This document shows, one piece after another, positions 42,038 to 49,766 of a DNA stretch of 56,515 nucleotides (the first letter of the stretch is position 1; each line of letters starts with the position of its first letter). Origin of the DNA: DASXRC01 sp036506495 (GTDB taxonomy: Bacteria > Actinomycetota > Actinomycetes > Mycobacteriales > Micromonosporaceae); assembly GCA_036506495.1 (NCBI GenBank), contig DASXRQ010000180.1, positions 1 to 56,515 on the forward strand, read 5' to 3'. Under the pieces are notes generated by a model that saw nothing but the letters and a program-made list of their open reading frames with translations, did no database searches and was not told the DNA's origin. The position numbers were made by a program, and so were the translations under genes.

Positions 42038-43047
42038 GTCGCACCTCCCGTGAACGCGCGGAACCGACGCAACAGCACGAGCGTGACGCTCATCGAGACG
42101 ACGAACAGGATGACGGCCATGACGTTGGCGTAGCCGAGCACGTTGAACCGGAAGCCGACGACGTACAGCCACAGCGGGTAGGTGAAGGTCGAGCCCTCGG
42201 GGTACCCGAACGTGTCGGAGATGCCGCCGCCGCCGGTGATCTGCCCGGACGCCGCCGACGCCGCGACCGCCGCCTGCGTGAAGAACTGCAGTGTCGCGAT
42301 CACGCCGATGATCGCCGCGAAGAGCAGGACCGGGGAGATGGCGGGCACGGTTACGTAGCGGAACCGGTGCCAGGCGTTGGCGCCATCGATCGAGGCCGCC
42401 TCGTAGAGCTCGGTCGGCACGTCGAGCAGCGCGGCCACGAATATGATCATCAGGTCGCCGACGCCCCAGAGCGCGAGCAGGACCAGCGAGGGCTTGGACC
42501 AGTCCGGCGAGTTGAACCAGAGCGGTCCGGATATGCCGACCTTGCCGAGCAGGGTGTTGACCGGACCGGTGCCGGGCTTGAGGAGCAGGACGAACGCCAG
42601 CGTGGCCGCGACCGGAGGCGCCAACGCCGGCAGGTAGAACAGGGTCCGGAACAGACCCCGACCGCGCTTGATCGCGTTGAGCAGCATCGCGGTCAGCAGC
42701 GCACCGACCATGCGCGCCGGCACCATCACCGCGACGAGCCAGAGCGTGTTCTTGGCCGCCAACCTGATGTTGGGATCCTCGAACACGAAGCGCCAGTTCG
42801 CGAGGCCAACCCACTGGGGCTGGTTCACCAGGTCGAACCGGGTGAACGAGAAGTACACCGCCGATACCAGCGGGTAGCCCAGGAACAGGATGAGGCCAAC
42901 CAGCGCGGGCGCCATGAACGAGAGCACGACGAGCCGGTGCCGCCACCGCTGGCGGCGTCGACTCGAACGCGCCTGCGCCGGGCGGGTCACCGGGGCGCGA
43001 CCGGCCGGCGCTCGGCCGGTCGCGTCCCCGGCAGCGATGGTTGCCAT
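42034..43047 (-). CDS. Carbohydrate ABC transporter permease, MalF type (second operon)
   Basis: 337 residues from ATG at 43047, two bases after the binding-protein stop. A basic cytoplasmic N-terminus of about 38 residues is followed by membrane segments beginning VVLSFMAPALVGLILFLGYP. The EAA loop is TELYEAASIDGANAWHRFR. An insert of about 45 residues with AVAASAASGQITGGGG and a Tyr/Phe-rich stretch lies before the final helices and makes this protein longer than its counterpart at 0.4-1.3 kb; it probably faces outward. It forms the channel with the MalG-type subunit. Confidence 0.93.
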   Translation of the reverse strand: MATIAAGDATGRAPAGRAPVTRPAQARSSRRRQRWRHRLVVLSFMAPALVGLILFLGYPLVSAVYFSFTRFDLVNQPQWVGLANWRFVFEDPNIRLAAKNTLWLVAVMVPARMVGALLTAMLLNAIKRGRGLFRTLFYLPALAPPVAATLAFVLLLKPGTGPVNTLLGKVGISGPLWFNSPDWSKPSLVLLALWGVGDLMIIFVAALLDVPTELYEAASIDGANAWHRFRYVTVPAISPVLLFAAIIGVIATLQFFTQAAVAASAASGQITGGGGISDTFGYPEGSTFTYPLWLYVVGFRFNVLGYANVMAVILFVVSMSVTLVLLRRFRAFTGGAT

Positions 43048-43049
43048 CG

Positions 43050-44375
43050 CTACCCCGCCAGCTTCACCAGGTTGTTGACCTGCTTGTCCACGTTCGCGAG
43101 GCCCGCGTCGAGGTCCTTGGCCGAGCCGGACTGCCACTTCTGCAGGAAGGTCTGGAACGTCTCCTGGTACGCCGGACCGACCGCGCTCGGCGGCGTCGTG
43201 GACGTCTTCGGGTGCGCGAAGATGTCGAGGAACACCTTGAACTCGGGGTCCACCGTGAGATCGGGGGACGTGAGGGCATCGGTCGTGCTCGGGACGTTGC
43301 GGATGCTGTTGGACAGCTTGACGATCGCCGTCGTGTCGGTGGTCAAGTAGCGGATCAGCGCCCACGCCGCCTCGGTGTTCTTGGCGTTGCGGGAGATGCC
43401 GATCACGTTGCCGGTGACGTATCCCGCGCCGTACTGGCTCGCATCCGCGACCGGCATCGGCGCCACGCCGAACTGCACACCCGGCGCCTGGTCGCGCAGG
43501 AATGCGATCCGCCACTCGCCGTCGATGTTCATCGCGACCTTGCCCTTCTGGAACGCGTTGTCGGCCCCCCACTCGTCGCCCAGGCTGGCGCGGAACTTCT
43601 CGAGCTTGCCGTAGCCGTACCAGTCGATGAGCTCCTTCTGCCAGGTCAGCAGGTCCTTCCACCGCTGATCGCCGCCGATCGCCGACGTGCCGTCCTCGTT
43701 GAGCCACTTCGCGTCGACCATCGGGCCCAGGTGCGCCGGGGAGTTCTCGTAGAAGCCGAACAGCGGCAGGAAGCCGGCTCGCATGATGGTGCCGTCCGGC
43801 TTTCGGATCGTCAGCCTCTTGGCCAGGTCCGCCAGCTCGGCGAGCGTCTTGGGCGGCGAGGTCACCCCGGCGTCGGTGAAGATCTTCTTGTTGTAGTACA
43901 GGCCGTACGCGTCGGCGAGCACCGGCATGGCGCACCGCTTGCCGCGGTACTCGGTGTAGGAGCGGACCGTCTGCGGCAGCTTGTTCAGGTCGACCTTGTC
44001 CCGTGCGATGTACGGCGCAAGGTCCTGCCACGCGCTCGTTGCACAGAACTTGCCCACGATGTCGGTGGAGTACGACAGGCCGACGTCCGGGCCCTGACCG
44101 GCGCCGATGGCCTGCAGCATCTTCGTGTCGTCCTGTCCCGACTTCACGACGACCGTGACCTTCGGATACTTGACCCGGAAGTCGGCGACGATCTCGTCGA
44201 TCGCCTTCGCCTCACGGTCGGTGAAGAAGTGCCAGAACTCCACGGTTCCGGTCGGCTCGACGCCGGGCGTGGCGACCGGCTCGGCTTTGCGGGCGGGTGT
44301 GCAGGCGCCCGCCGCCATGGTGGCCGCGAAGAGGCTCGCGACGAGGAGTATGCGCGCTCTGTTCATGCCGGACAT
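43050..44375 (-). CDS. Sugar-binding lipoprotein (second operon)
   Basis: 441 residues from ATG at 44375, with GAGGAG upstream. A signal peptide (ILLVASLFAATMAAGAC) ends in a lipobox cysteine at residue 25. The mature part is a family 1 extracellular solute-binding protein: VEFWHFFTDREAKAIDEIV, VVVKSGQDDTKMLQAIGAG, and VAMNIDGEWRIAFLRDQ. It is the external receptor for the permeases encoded next. The ROK repressor gene ends 13 bases upstream of the start, so repressor and receptor are on one transcript. The ligand is unknown; GH4 subtype suggests a beta-linked disaccharide. Confidence 0.93.
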   Translation of the reverse strand: MSGMNRARILLVASLFAATMAAGACTPARKAEPVATPGVEPTGTVEFWHFFTDREAKAIDEIVADFRVKYPKVTVVVKSGQDDTKMLQAIGAGQGPDVGLSYSTDIVGKFCATSAWQDLAPYIARDKVDLNKLPQTVRSYTEYRGKRCAMPVLADAYGLYYNKKIFTDAGVTSPPKTLAELADLAKRLTIRKPDGTIMRAGFLPLFGFYENSPAHLGPMVDAKWLNEDGTSAIGGDQRWKDLLTWQKELIDWYGYGKLEKFRASLGDEWGADNAFQKGKVAMNIDGEWRIAFLRDQAPGVQFGVAPMPVADASQYGAGYVTGNVIGISRNAKNTEAAWALIRYLTTDTTAIVKLSNSIRNVPSTTDALTSPDLTVDPEFKVFLDIFAHPKTSTTPPSAVGPAYQETFQTFLQKWQSGSAKDLDAGLANVDKQVNNLVKLAG

Positions 44376-44388
44376 GGGTGCTCCTCGG

Positions 44389-45561
44389 TCAGGACGTGGG
44401 GATGGCGTCGCGGAGCGCGCCGACGAGCGTGTCCCGCACGGCGCGCAGACCGCAGTCAAGCGCACCGAGCAGAACGGCGTCGTCGGTCACGCCGGTGACT
44501 GCGATGGGGGTGTCCAGTGGCGTTGTGGCGCGCAACGCGGCAACGACCGCGTCGCGCAGCATGTCACCGCCGGCCTGAGCGACATCGCCGGCGAGGACGA
44601 CGAGTGGGGGATCGAGGACCGCGATCACCGCCGCGATGCCGACGGCGACACGCTCGGCGAGGGCGGTGACGAACTCGTCCGCGCCGCGGGCGACGGCCGC
44701 CGCGACCGCGTCGGCGGCACCAGTGGTGGGCAGCCCGTGCGCCGCAGCGAGCGCCTGGACGGCCTGCCCGCCGGCCAGGTCGTGCAGGTCGGTGCCGGGA
44801 CCGCCCCCGCGCAGCCCCACCGGCACGTAGCCGATCTCGCCGGCCCCGCCGCGGGCGCCCCGCAGGAGCTGACCACCGAGGTCGATGGCCAGGCCGAGGC
44901 CGAAGCTGAACCACACGAGCGCGAAGCCGTCCGCGTCCGCGGCCACCCCGTGGGCGCGCTCGGCCACCGCGGCGAGGTTGACATCGTTGTCGACCGCCAC
45001 GGGTACGCGGAGCCGGTCGGCGAGCCGGTCGACCAGGCCGGGCCGGTTCCAGCCGGGTACGTCGATGTGCCGGATAACGCCGGTCGTGGGGTCGTAGGAA
45101 CCGGGCACGCCGAGCTGGACGTGCCGGATCCGGTCGGGGAAGGTGCCGGCCTCGGTGCACAGCTCCTCGATCGCGGCGGTGACGGCGTCCTCGGGCTCGG
45201 CCCGCGCGAAGTCGGCGGCGCACTCGGACCGGGCCAGCACGGCCCCGTTGACGTCACACAGGGCCAGCGCGAGCGACGGCAGCCGCGTCTCGCGGACGGA
45301 CACGCCCACGGCGTACCCGGCTTCCGGGTTCGCCGCGTAGATCTCGGCGTTGGGTCCGGGGCCACCGCTCGTGTGGCCGACGACGATCGCGAGCCCGGCG
45401 TCGGTCAGCCGGCGCAGCACCTCGGACGTGGTCGGCTTGGAGAGCCCGGTCAGCTCCCGCAGGGCGCCCCGGGTGAGCGGGCCGCGGTCGAACAGGTACG
45501 CGAGGCTGGCGCTTTCATTCATCGCGCGCAGCAGCCTCGACGACCCGGCCAGTCGCTCCAC
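44389..45561 (-). CDS. ROK family transcriptional repressor
   Basis: 390 residues from GTG. The N-terminal winged helix reads RGALRELTGLSKPTTSEVLR; the C-terminal ROK sugar-binding domain has FGLGLAIDLGGQLLRGARGG and GEIGYVPVGL. The usual ROK zinc-site cysteines after GEIG are absent here, so this protein probably lost metal binding. It heads the operon that encodes the sugar lipoprotein, two permeases, GH4 and kinase, and an AT-rich inverted repeat overlaps its promoter, so autorepression relieved by a pathway sugar is likely. The lack of cysteines is an observation; its effect is not known. Confidence 0.9.
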   Translation of the reverse strand: MERLAGSSRLLRAMNESASLAYLFDRGPLTRGALRELTGLSKPTTSEVLRRLTDAGLAIVVGHTSGGPGPNAEIYAANPEAGYAVGVSVRETRLPSLALALCDVNGAVLARSECAADFARAEPEDAVTAAIEELCTEAGTFPDRIRHVQLGVPGSYDPTTGVIRHIDVPGWNRPGLVDRLADRLRVPVAVDNDVNLAAVAERAHGVAADADGFALVWFSFGLGLAIDLGGQLLRGARGGAGEIGYVPVGLRGGGPGTDLHDLAGGQAVQALAAAHGLPTTGAADAVAAAVARGADEFVTALAERVAVGIAAVIAVLDPPLVVLAGDVAQAGGDMLRDAVVAALRATTPLDTPIAVTGVTDDAVLLGALDCGLRAVRDTLVGALRDAIPTS

Positions 45562-45574
45562 GGCTCCGCCTCAA

Positions 45575-45594
45575 TTAATAGGCAGACTGATTAA
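45575..45594 (-). promoter_or_regulatory. Candidate ROK operator
   Basis: TTAAT and ATTAA form an inverted repeat separated by 10 bases, in a strikingly AT-rich island (ATTAATAGGCAGACTGATTA region) just 13 bases upstream of the ROK start. ROK repressors typically bind TTAA-containing repeats, and a -10-like TATTAA lies inside on the minus strand. Confidence 0.55.
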
Positions 45595-45611
45595 CTAATG
45601 TCGGCAGAGTA

Positions 45612-45627
45612 GGCCCGTTCGCGGGCC
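45612..45627. other. Short perfect hairpin with TTCG loop
   Basis: GGCCCG, TTCG, CGGGCC: a perfect six-base stem between the divergent ROK and rhomboid genes. It may form in the rhomboid leader, but no function can be shown. Confidence 0.35.
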
Positions 45628-45661
45628 CGGTCAAGACCGGCGGGCTGTGGAGCTGGCGCCC

Positions 45662-46495
45662 GTGCGCGACACTGCACACGTGGTGATACCCGTCCACGAC
45701 GTGAACCCGGTGCGCCGTACCCCGTGGGTGACGTATCTGTTGATCGCCGTGAACGTGATCGTCTTCCTGCTCACGCCCGCGGTCAGCACGACCGGGGTGG
45801 GCGGCGTCTCGGTGCGCGACCTGTGTCGGCAGGAGGCGTTCCTCGACCGGTACGCCGCAATCCCGCACGAGCTGGTGACCAACGACCAGCTGCCCGAGGC
45901 GGCGAACGGCCAGGTGGGCCGCGGACCACAGGGCGTCGGCTGCGTCATCGACCGGCCGGCCTACCAAAAGGTCCCCCCGCTGTCGGTGCTGTTCTCGATG
46001 TTCCTGCACGGCGGTTGGCTGCACCTGCTGGGCAACATGCTGTTCCTGTGGGTGTTCGGCAACAACATCGAGGACCGGTTCGGGCGGGTCCGCTACCTGC
46101 TGCTCTACCTGCTCTGCGGGTACGTGGCCGCGTACGGCTTCGCACTGTTCAACCAGGCCTCGGCGCAGCCGCTGATCGGGGCGTCCGGCGCGGTCGCCGG
46201 CGTGCTCGGCGCGTACCTGGTGCTGTACCCGAGGGCCCGGGTGTGGAGCCTCGTCCCGATCCTGTTCTTCATCCCGCTGCGGCTGCCCGCGTGGCTGGTG
46301 CTCGGGCTCTGGTTCGTCCTGCAGTGGCTGTACTCCTCGGGCCTCGCCGTGTCGGAGGCCGGGTCGGTGGCGTACCTCGCCCACGTGTTCGGGTTCCTCG
46401 TCGGCATGCTCCTCGCGATCCCGATGCTGCCGCGCCGCCCGCCATACCAGCACCAGCAGTACCGATATCCCTACGACCAGCGCTACCGGCCCTGA
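45662..46495 (+). CDS. Rhomboid family intramembrane serine protease
   Basis: 277 residues from GTG at 45662, with GGAG nine bases upstream; a GTG 15 bases earlier and later GTG codons near 45680 are alternatives. Six or seven membrane segments. The catalytic Ser is in GASGAVAGVLGAYL and the catalytic His in YLAHVFGFLVGM. The loop motif HGGWLHLLGNMLFLWVFG is typical of the family. An N-terminal VHDVNPVRRTPWVTY stretch is conserved in actinobacterial members. The Tyr/Gln-rich tail is cytoplasmic. It cleaves membrane-embedded substrates; none can be named here. Confidence 0.93.
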   Translation: MRDTAHVVIPVHDVNPVRRTPWVTYLLIAVNVIVFLLTPAVSTTGVGGVSVRDLCRQEAFLDRYAAIPHELVTNDQLPEAANGQVGRGPQGVGCVIDRPAYQKVPPLSVLFSMFLHGGWLHLLGNMLFLWVFGNNIEDRFGRVRYLLLYLLCGYVAAYGFALFNQASAQPLIGASGAVAGVLGAYLVLYPRARVWSLVPILFFIPLRLPAWLVLGLWFVLQWLYSSGLAVSEAGSVAYLAHVFGFLVGMLLAIPMLPRRPPYQHQQYRYPYDQRYRP

Positions 46496-46519
46496 TCGCG
46501 GCGGCGGCCGGGAACGCCA

Positions 46520-46717
46520 CTACGCCGACCGGGTCTCGCCGTGCTCGACACAGATCGCCGTCCAGCCGACAGGCAGCACCTGGACCCTCATCCGCCGCCG
46601 GCACGCCGGGCAGAACCGCGGCGGCTCCAGGGCGCGGGCGGTGGCGCAGGCGTCGTGCGTGCCCTCGGCCAGCGCCCCACCGCACCGGTCGCACCAGATG
46701 GCCGGCTCGGGGTTCAT
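46520..46717 (-). CDS. bsaP: Biotin synthase auxiliary protein BsaP
   Basis: 65 residues with a zinc-finger-like arrangement: CDRCGGAL, a single Cys in DACATA, then CPACRRRMRVQVLPVGWTA and CVEHG. This matches the small actinobacterial protein (Rv1590 in M. tuberculosis) reported to support biotin synthase activity. The start overlaps the bioB stop by four bases (ATGA), so it is coupled to the enzyme it is proposed to help. It is believed to bring or protect an iron-sulfur cluster of BioB; the exact mechanism is outside what this sequence shows. Confidence 0.8.
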   Translation of the reverse strand: MNPEPAIWCDRCGGALAEGTHDACATARALEPPRFCPACRRRMRVQVLPVGWTAICVEHGETRSA

Positions 46718-47709
46718 AGCGTGGACGAGAGCGCCTTCACCGGCATTCGGAGCTCCGCCAGGAGCGCCAGGTCCGCGGCCGGCGGGCGGCCGAGCGTGGT
46801 GAGGTAGTTGCCGACGATGACCGCGTTCACGCCGCCGAGCAGGCCGTCGCGCGTACCCAGGTCGCCGAGGGTGATCTCGCGGCCGCCCGCGTACCGGAGG
46901 ATCGTGCGGGGGAGGGCGAGCCGGAACGCCGCGATGGCGCGCAGGGCATCGCGGGCCTCGACCACCGGGCGGTCGCCCAGCGGCGTGCCCGGCCGGGGGT
47001 TGAGGAAGTTGAGCGGCACCTCGTGCGGGTCGAGCTCGGCGAGCTGGACGGCGAACTCGGCCCGCTGCTCGATGCTCTCGCCCAGGCCGAGGATGCCGCC
47101 GCAGCACACCTCCATGCCGGAGTCGCGGACCATGCGCAGGGTGTCCCAGCGCTCCGCCCACGAGTGCGTCGTGACGATCCGCGGAAAGTACGAGCGGGCA
47201 GTCTCCAGGTTGTGGTTGTACCGATGCACGCCCATCTCGACGAGCTCGTCGACCTGCCGCTGGCTGAGCATGCCGATCGAGGCGGCGACCTGGATGTCGA
47301 CCGCCGCCTTGATCGCCACAACGCCCTCGCGCAGCTGCCTCATCAGCCGCTCGTCCGGCCCGCGGACGGCGGCCACGATGCAGAACTCGGTCGCGCCGGT
47401 GGCGGCGGTCTGCCGAGCGGCCTCGACGAGCGATGGGATGTCGAGCCAGACCGACCGCACCGGCGAGGTGAAGAGTCCGGATTGCGAGCAGAAGTGGCAG
47501 TCCTCAGGGCAGCCGCCGGTCTTCAGCGAGACGATGCCCTCCACCTCGACCTCGGGGCCGCACCAGCGCATCCGCACCTCGTGCGCGAGCTGGAGGGCGG
47601 CCGGCACGTCGTCGTCGGGCACAGTCAGCACGGAGAACACGTCGGCCTCGTCGAGGCCGACGCCGTGCTCGAGTACCCGAGCCCGGGCGCGGTCGAGGAT
47701 CGCAGACAT
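46714..47709 (-). CDS. bioB: Biotin synthase
   Basis: 331 residues. Radical-SAM enzyme that inserts sulfur into dethiobiotin. The [4Fe-4S] cysteines are Cys67, Cys71 and Cys74 in GCPEDCHFCSQS. Other conserved stretches are VHRYNHNLETARSYF, CCGGILGLGES and FLNPRPGTPLGD. Its second cluster would be the sacrificial sulfur source. The gene is divergent from bioF with a 52-base spacer carrying a palindrome. The ATG has TAGGGT seven bases upstream and no ribosome site, so the message is probably leaderless. The BsaP gene overlaps its end. Confidence 0.97.
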   Translation of the reverse strand: MSAILDRARARVLEHGVGLDEADVFSVLTVPDDDVPAALQLAHEVRMRWCGPEVEVEGIVSLKTGGCPEDCHFCSQSGLFTSPVRSVWLDIPSLVEAARQTAATGATEFCIVAAVRGPDERLMRQLREGVVAIKAAVDIQVAASIGMLSQRQVDELVEMGVHRYNHNLETARSYFPRIVTTHSWAERWDTLRMVRDSGMEVCCGGILGLGESIEQRAEFAVQLAELDPHEVPLNFLNPRPGTPLGDRPVVEARDALRAIAAFRLALPRTILRYAGGREITLGDLGTRDGLLGGVNAVIVGNYLTTLGRPPAADLALLAELRMPVKALSSTL

Positions 47710-47716
47710 GGTCCGT

Positions 47717-47722
47717 ACCCTA
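47717..47722 (-). promoter_or_regulatory. Likely leaderless promoter -10 of bioB
   Basis: TAGGGT on the minus strand, seven bases before the bioB ATG, without a Shine-Dalgarno sequence. Confidence 0.5.
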
Positions 47723-47727
47723 CAAGG

Positions 47728-47743
47728 CGTTCTGTGGAGAACG
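47728..47743. promoter_or_regulatory. Candidate biotin operator in the bioB-bioF divergent region
   Basis: CGTTCT-GTGG-AGAACG is a perfect six-base inverted repeat in the middle of the 52-base bioB/bioF spacer, just upstream of the bioB -10. It is well placed for a regulator controlling both directions, for example a BioQ-type TetR protein, whose reported site also has a GAAC/GTTC core. Confidence 0.5.
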
Positions 47744-47761
47744 GCCAGACCAGGGGAGCCG

Positions 47762-48937
47762 GTGACGGACCGAGGCGAGCGCGAGCCGGACGAGCGGCCC
47801 GGAGCTGCGTGGCTCGCCGGGCTCGAGGACGGCGCCCGGCTGCGGGCCAAGGCGGGCTTGACGCGCCGGCTGGCGCCGCGGGCGGCCGGGGACCCCCTCG
47901 TGGATCTCGCGGGCAACGACTACCTCGGGCTGTCCCGGCATCCGGATGTGCTCGCCGCGGCCGCGTCGGCCCTGACGGAGTACGGCCTCGGCGCCACGGG
48001 TTCGCGGCTGGTCCGCGGGACGACGCTCGCGCACACCACGCTGGAGGCGGACCTCGCCGATTGGCTGCGCACCGAGCGCGCGCTGGTCTTCTCCTCGGGG
48101 TACCTCGCCAACATCGGGGCGGTCCGGGCACTGGTCGGGCCGCAGACGCTGCTCGTCTCCGACGCCCACAACCACGCGTCGCTGGTGGATGGCTGCCGGC
48201 TCTCCCGCGCGGAGACGGTGGTGGCGCCGCACGCCGACCCGGCTGCCGTCGAGGCGGCGCTGGCCGCGCACCCCGGCCGGCCGGCGGTCGTCGTCACCGA
48301 GTCGATCTTCTCGGTCGACGGCGACCTCGCCCCGCTCGGGGAGCTGCTGGATGTCGCCCGGGCGCACGGCGCGCTGCTGCTCGTCGACGACGCCCACGCC
48401 CTGGGTGTCGTCGGGCCGTCCGGGGCGGGCGGCGTCGCCGCGGCGGGCCTGTTCGGCGAGCCGGACGTCGTGGTCACCGCGACCTTGTCGAAGTCCCTGG
48501 GCGGGGCCGGCGGTGTGGTCGCGGGCCCGGCCGCCCTGATCCGGCACCTCGTCGACACCGGTCGCACGTTCATCTACGACACCGCACCGCCGCCCGCGGT
48601 GGCGGCGGGCGTGACCGCCGCCGTGCGCCTGGCCCGCGACGCCACCGGGCGCCGTGCGGAGCTGGCCGCTCGGGCCACATCGGTGGTACGCCGACTGCGC
48701 GCGGCCGGACTGACCGTGTCGGAGCCCGCCGGAGCGATCATCTCGGTCGACGCGCCCGGGCCGGAGGCCGCGGTGGCGTGGGCCGCCGACTGCCGAGACC
48801 ACGGCGTCGTGGTCGGCTGCTTCCGTCCACCGTCCACACCGGACGGACGGTCCCGGCTGCGGTTGACGATCAACGCGGGCGTACCGGCCGCCGACTTCAC
48901 CCACGCGCTCGATGTGATCGTGGAGTGCGCCCCGTGA
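47762..48937 (+). CDS. bioF: 8-amino-7-oxononanoate synthase
   Basis: 391-residue PLP enzyme condensing pimeloyl thioester with alanine. The start is GTG at 47762 after AGGGGAG. Visible features: LAGNDYLGLSRHPDV, GATGSRLVRGTT-like entry region, LLVDDAHALGVVG, and the PLP Lys244 in TLSKSLGGAGG. The C-terminal domain ends LRLTINAGVPAADF. Its TGA overlaps the bioD start (GTGA). It is divergent from bioB. No bioA is present in the window, so the DAPA step is encoded elsewhere. Confidence 0.95.
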   Translation: MTDRGEREPDERPGAAWLAGLEDGARLRAKAGLTRRLAPRAAGDPLVDLAGNDYLGLSRHPDVLAAAASALTEYGLGATGSRLVRGTTLAHTTLEADLADWLRTERALVFSSGYLANIGAVRALVGPQTLLVSDAHNHASLVDGCRLSRAETVVAPHADPAAVEAALAAHPGRPAVVVTESIFSVDGDLAPLGELLDVARAHGALLLVDDAHALGVVGPSGAGGVAAAGLFGEPDVVVTATLSKSLGGAGGVVAGPAALIRHLVDTGRTFIYDTAPPPAVAAGVTAAVRLARDATGRRAELAARATSVVRRLRAAGLTVSEPAGAIISVDAPGPEAAVAWAADCRDHGVVVGCFRPPSTPDGRSRLRLTINAGVPAADFTHALDVIVECAP

Positions 48938-49665
48938 CCGGGGCGGGTGGCGCGGTCGAGTTTCGCGGGGCGGTGCTGGTGACCGGCACCGACACGGAGG
49001 TCGGCAAGACGATCGCGACCGCGGCGATCGCGGCCGCGGCGAGCACGGCCGGGCTGCGCGTCGCGGTGGTCAAGCCCGGCCAGACCGGCGACGCGTCCGA
49101 CGTCGACACAGTCGTACGGCTCGCGGCCCCGGCCGCCGCGGTCACGCTCGCGGCGTACCCCGACCCGCTGGCGCCGCTCGCCGCAGCCCGAGTGTCCGGC
49201 CGGCCACCGCTGGAGCTGTTCGCGGCCGTCGACGCGGTGAAGGACCTGACGGCGGTGCACGATCTGGTGCTGGTGGAGGGCTCGGGTGGGCTGCTCGTGC
49301 CGATGGGACTGCGGCCGTCCGGCGAGCCGTGGACGGTCGCCGACCTCGCGGTCTCGCTCGGCGCACCCGCGGTTGTCGTCGCGCGAGCGGGCCTTGGCAC
49401 GCTCAACCACACGGCGCTCACGCTCGAGGCGCTGGATCGCCGGGGCGTGTCGGCCGGCGTGGTCCTGGGCGCCTGGCCGGCCGAGCCCCGGCTCGTGCAC
49501 TGGGCGAACCTGGCCGAGTTGGTGCACGGCCTCGTCGGCGCGCTGCCCGACGGCGCGGGCGGCCTGGAGCCGGGGGTGTTCCGGCGCTCCGCCCCCGGCT
49601 GGCTGACCCCACGCCTGTACGGGGTCCTGGACGACTGGCGCGTCTGGGCCGACGAGGTGGCCTGA
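48934..49665 (+). CDS. bioD: Dethiobiotin synthetase
   Basis: 243 residues from GTG overlapping the bioF stop. P-loop GTDTEVGKTIATAA near the start; VVKPGQTGD holds the DAPA-binding Lys; LVEGSGGLLVPMG is the conserved acidic loop. It forms the ureido ring of dethiobiotin from DAPA, CO2 and ATP. Within the second half, the segment WTVADLAVSLGAPAVVVARAGLGTLNH (two adjoining conserved stretches) is typical. A long imperfect hairpin between the convergent genes follows 30 bases after the stop. Confidence 0.95.
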   Translation: MTGAGGAVEFRGAVLVTGTDTEVGKTIATAAIAAAASTAGLRVAVVKPGQTGDASDVDTVVRLAAPAAAVTLAAYPDPLAPLAAARVSGRPPLELFAAVDAVKDLTAVHDLVLVEGSGGLLVPMGLRPSGEPWTVADLAVSLGAPAVVVARAGLGTLNHTALTLEALDRRGVSAGVVLGAWPAEPRLVHWANLAELVHGLVGALPDGAGGLEPGVFRRSAPGWLTPRLYGVLDDWRVWADEVA

Positions 49666-49694
49666 CCCCGGCCTCCCCGCGGGCTTCCCGCAAC

Positions 49695-49745
49695 CTTGCC
49701 AAGGCTGGGGTGTCCGTGGCCCGCTTACACCCCAGACCATGCAAG
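49695..49745. terminator. Bidirectional terminator-like inverted repeat after bioD
   Basis: Arms 49695-49713 and 49727-49745 match at 15 of 19 positions, with a perfect nine-base inner part CTGGGGTGT / ACACCCCAG and a 13-base loop; flanking CGCAAC and ACTGCG continue the pairing partially. It lies between the stops of bioD and the convergent TIGR03086 gene. Confidence 0.6.
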
Positions 49746-49766
49746 ACTGCGACGATCGTGACGAGG

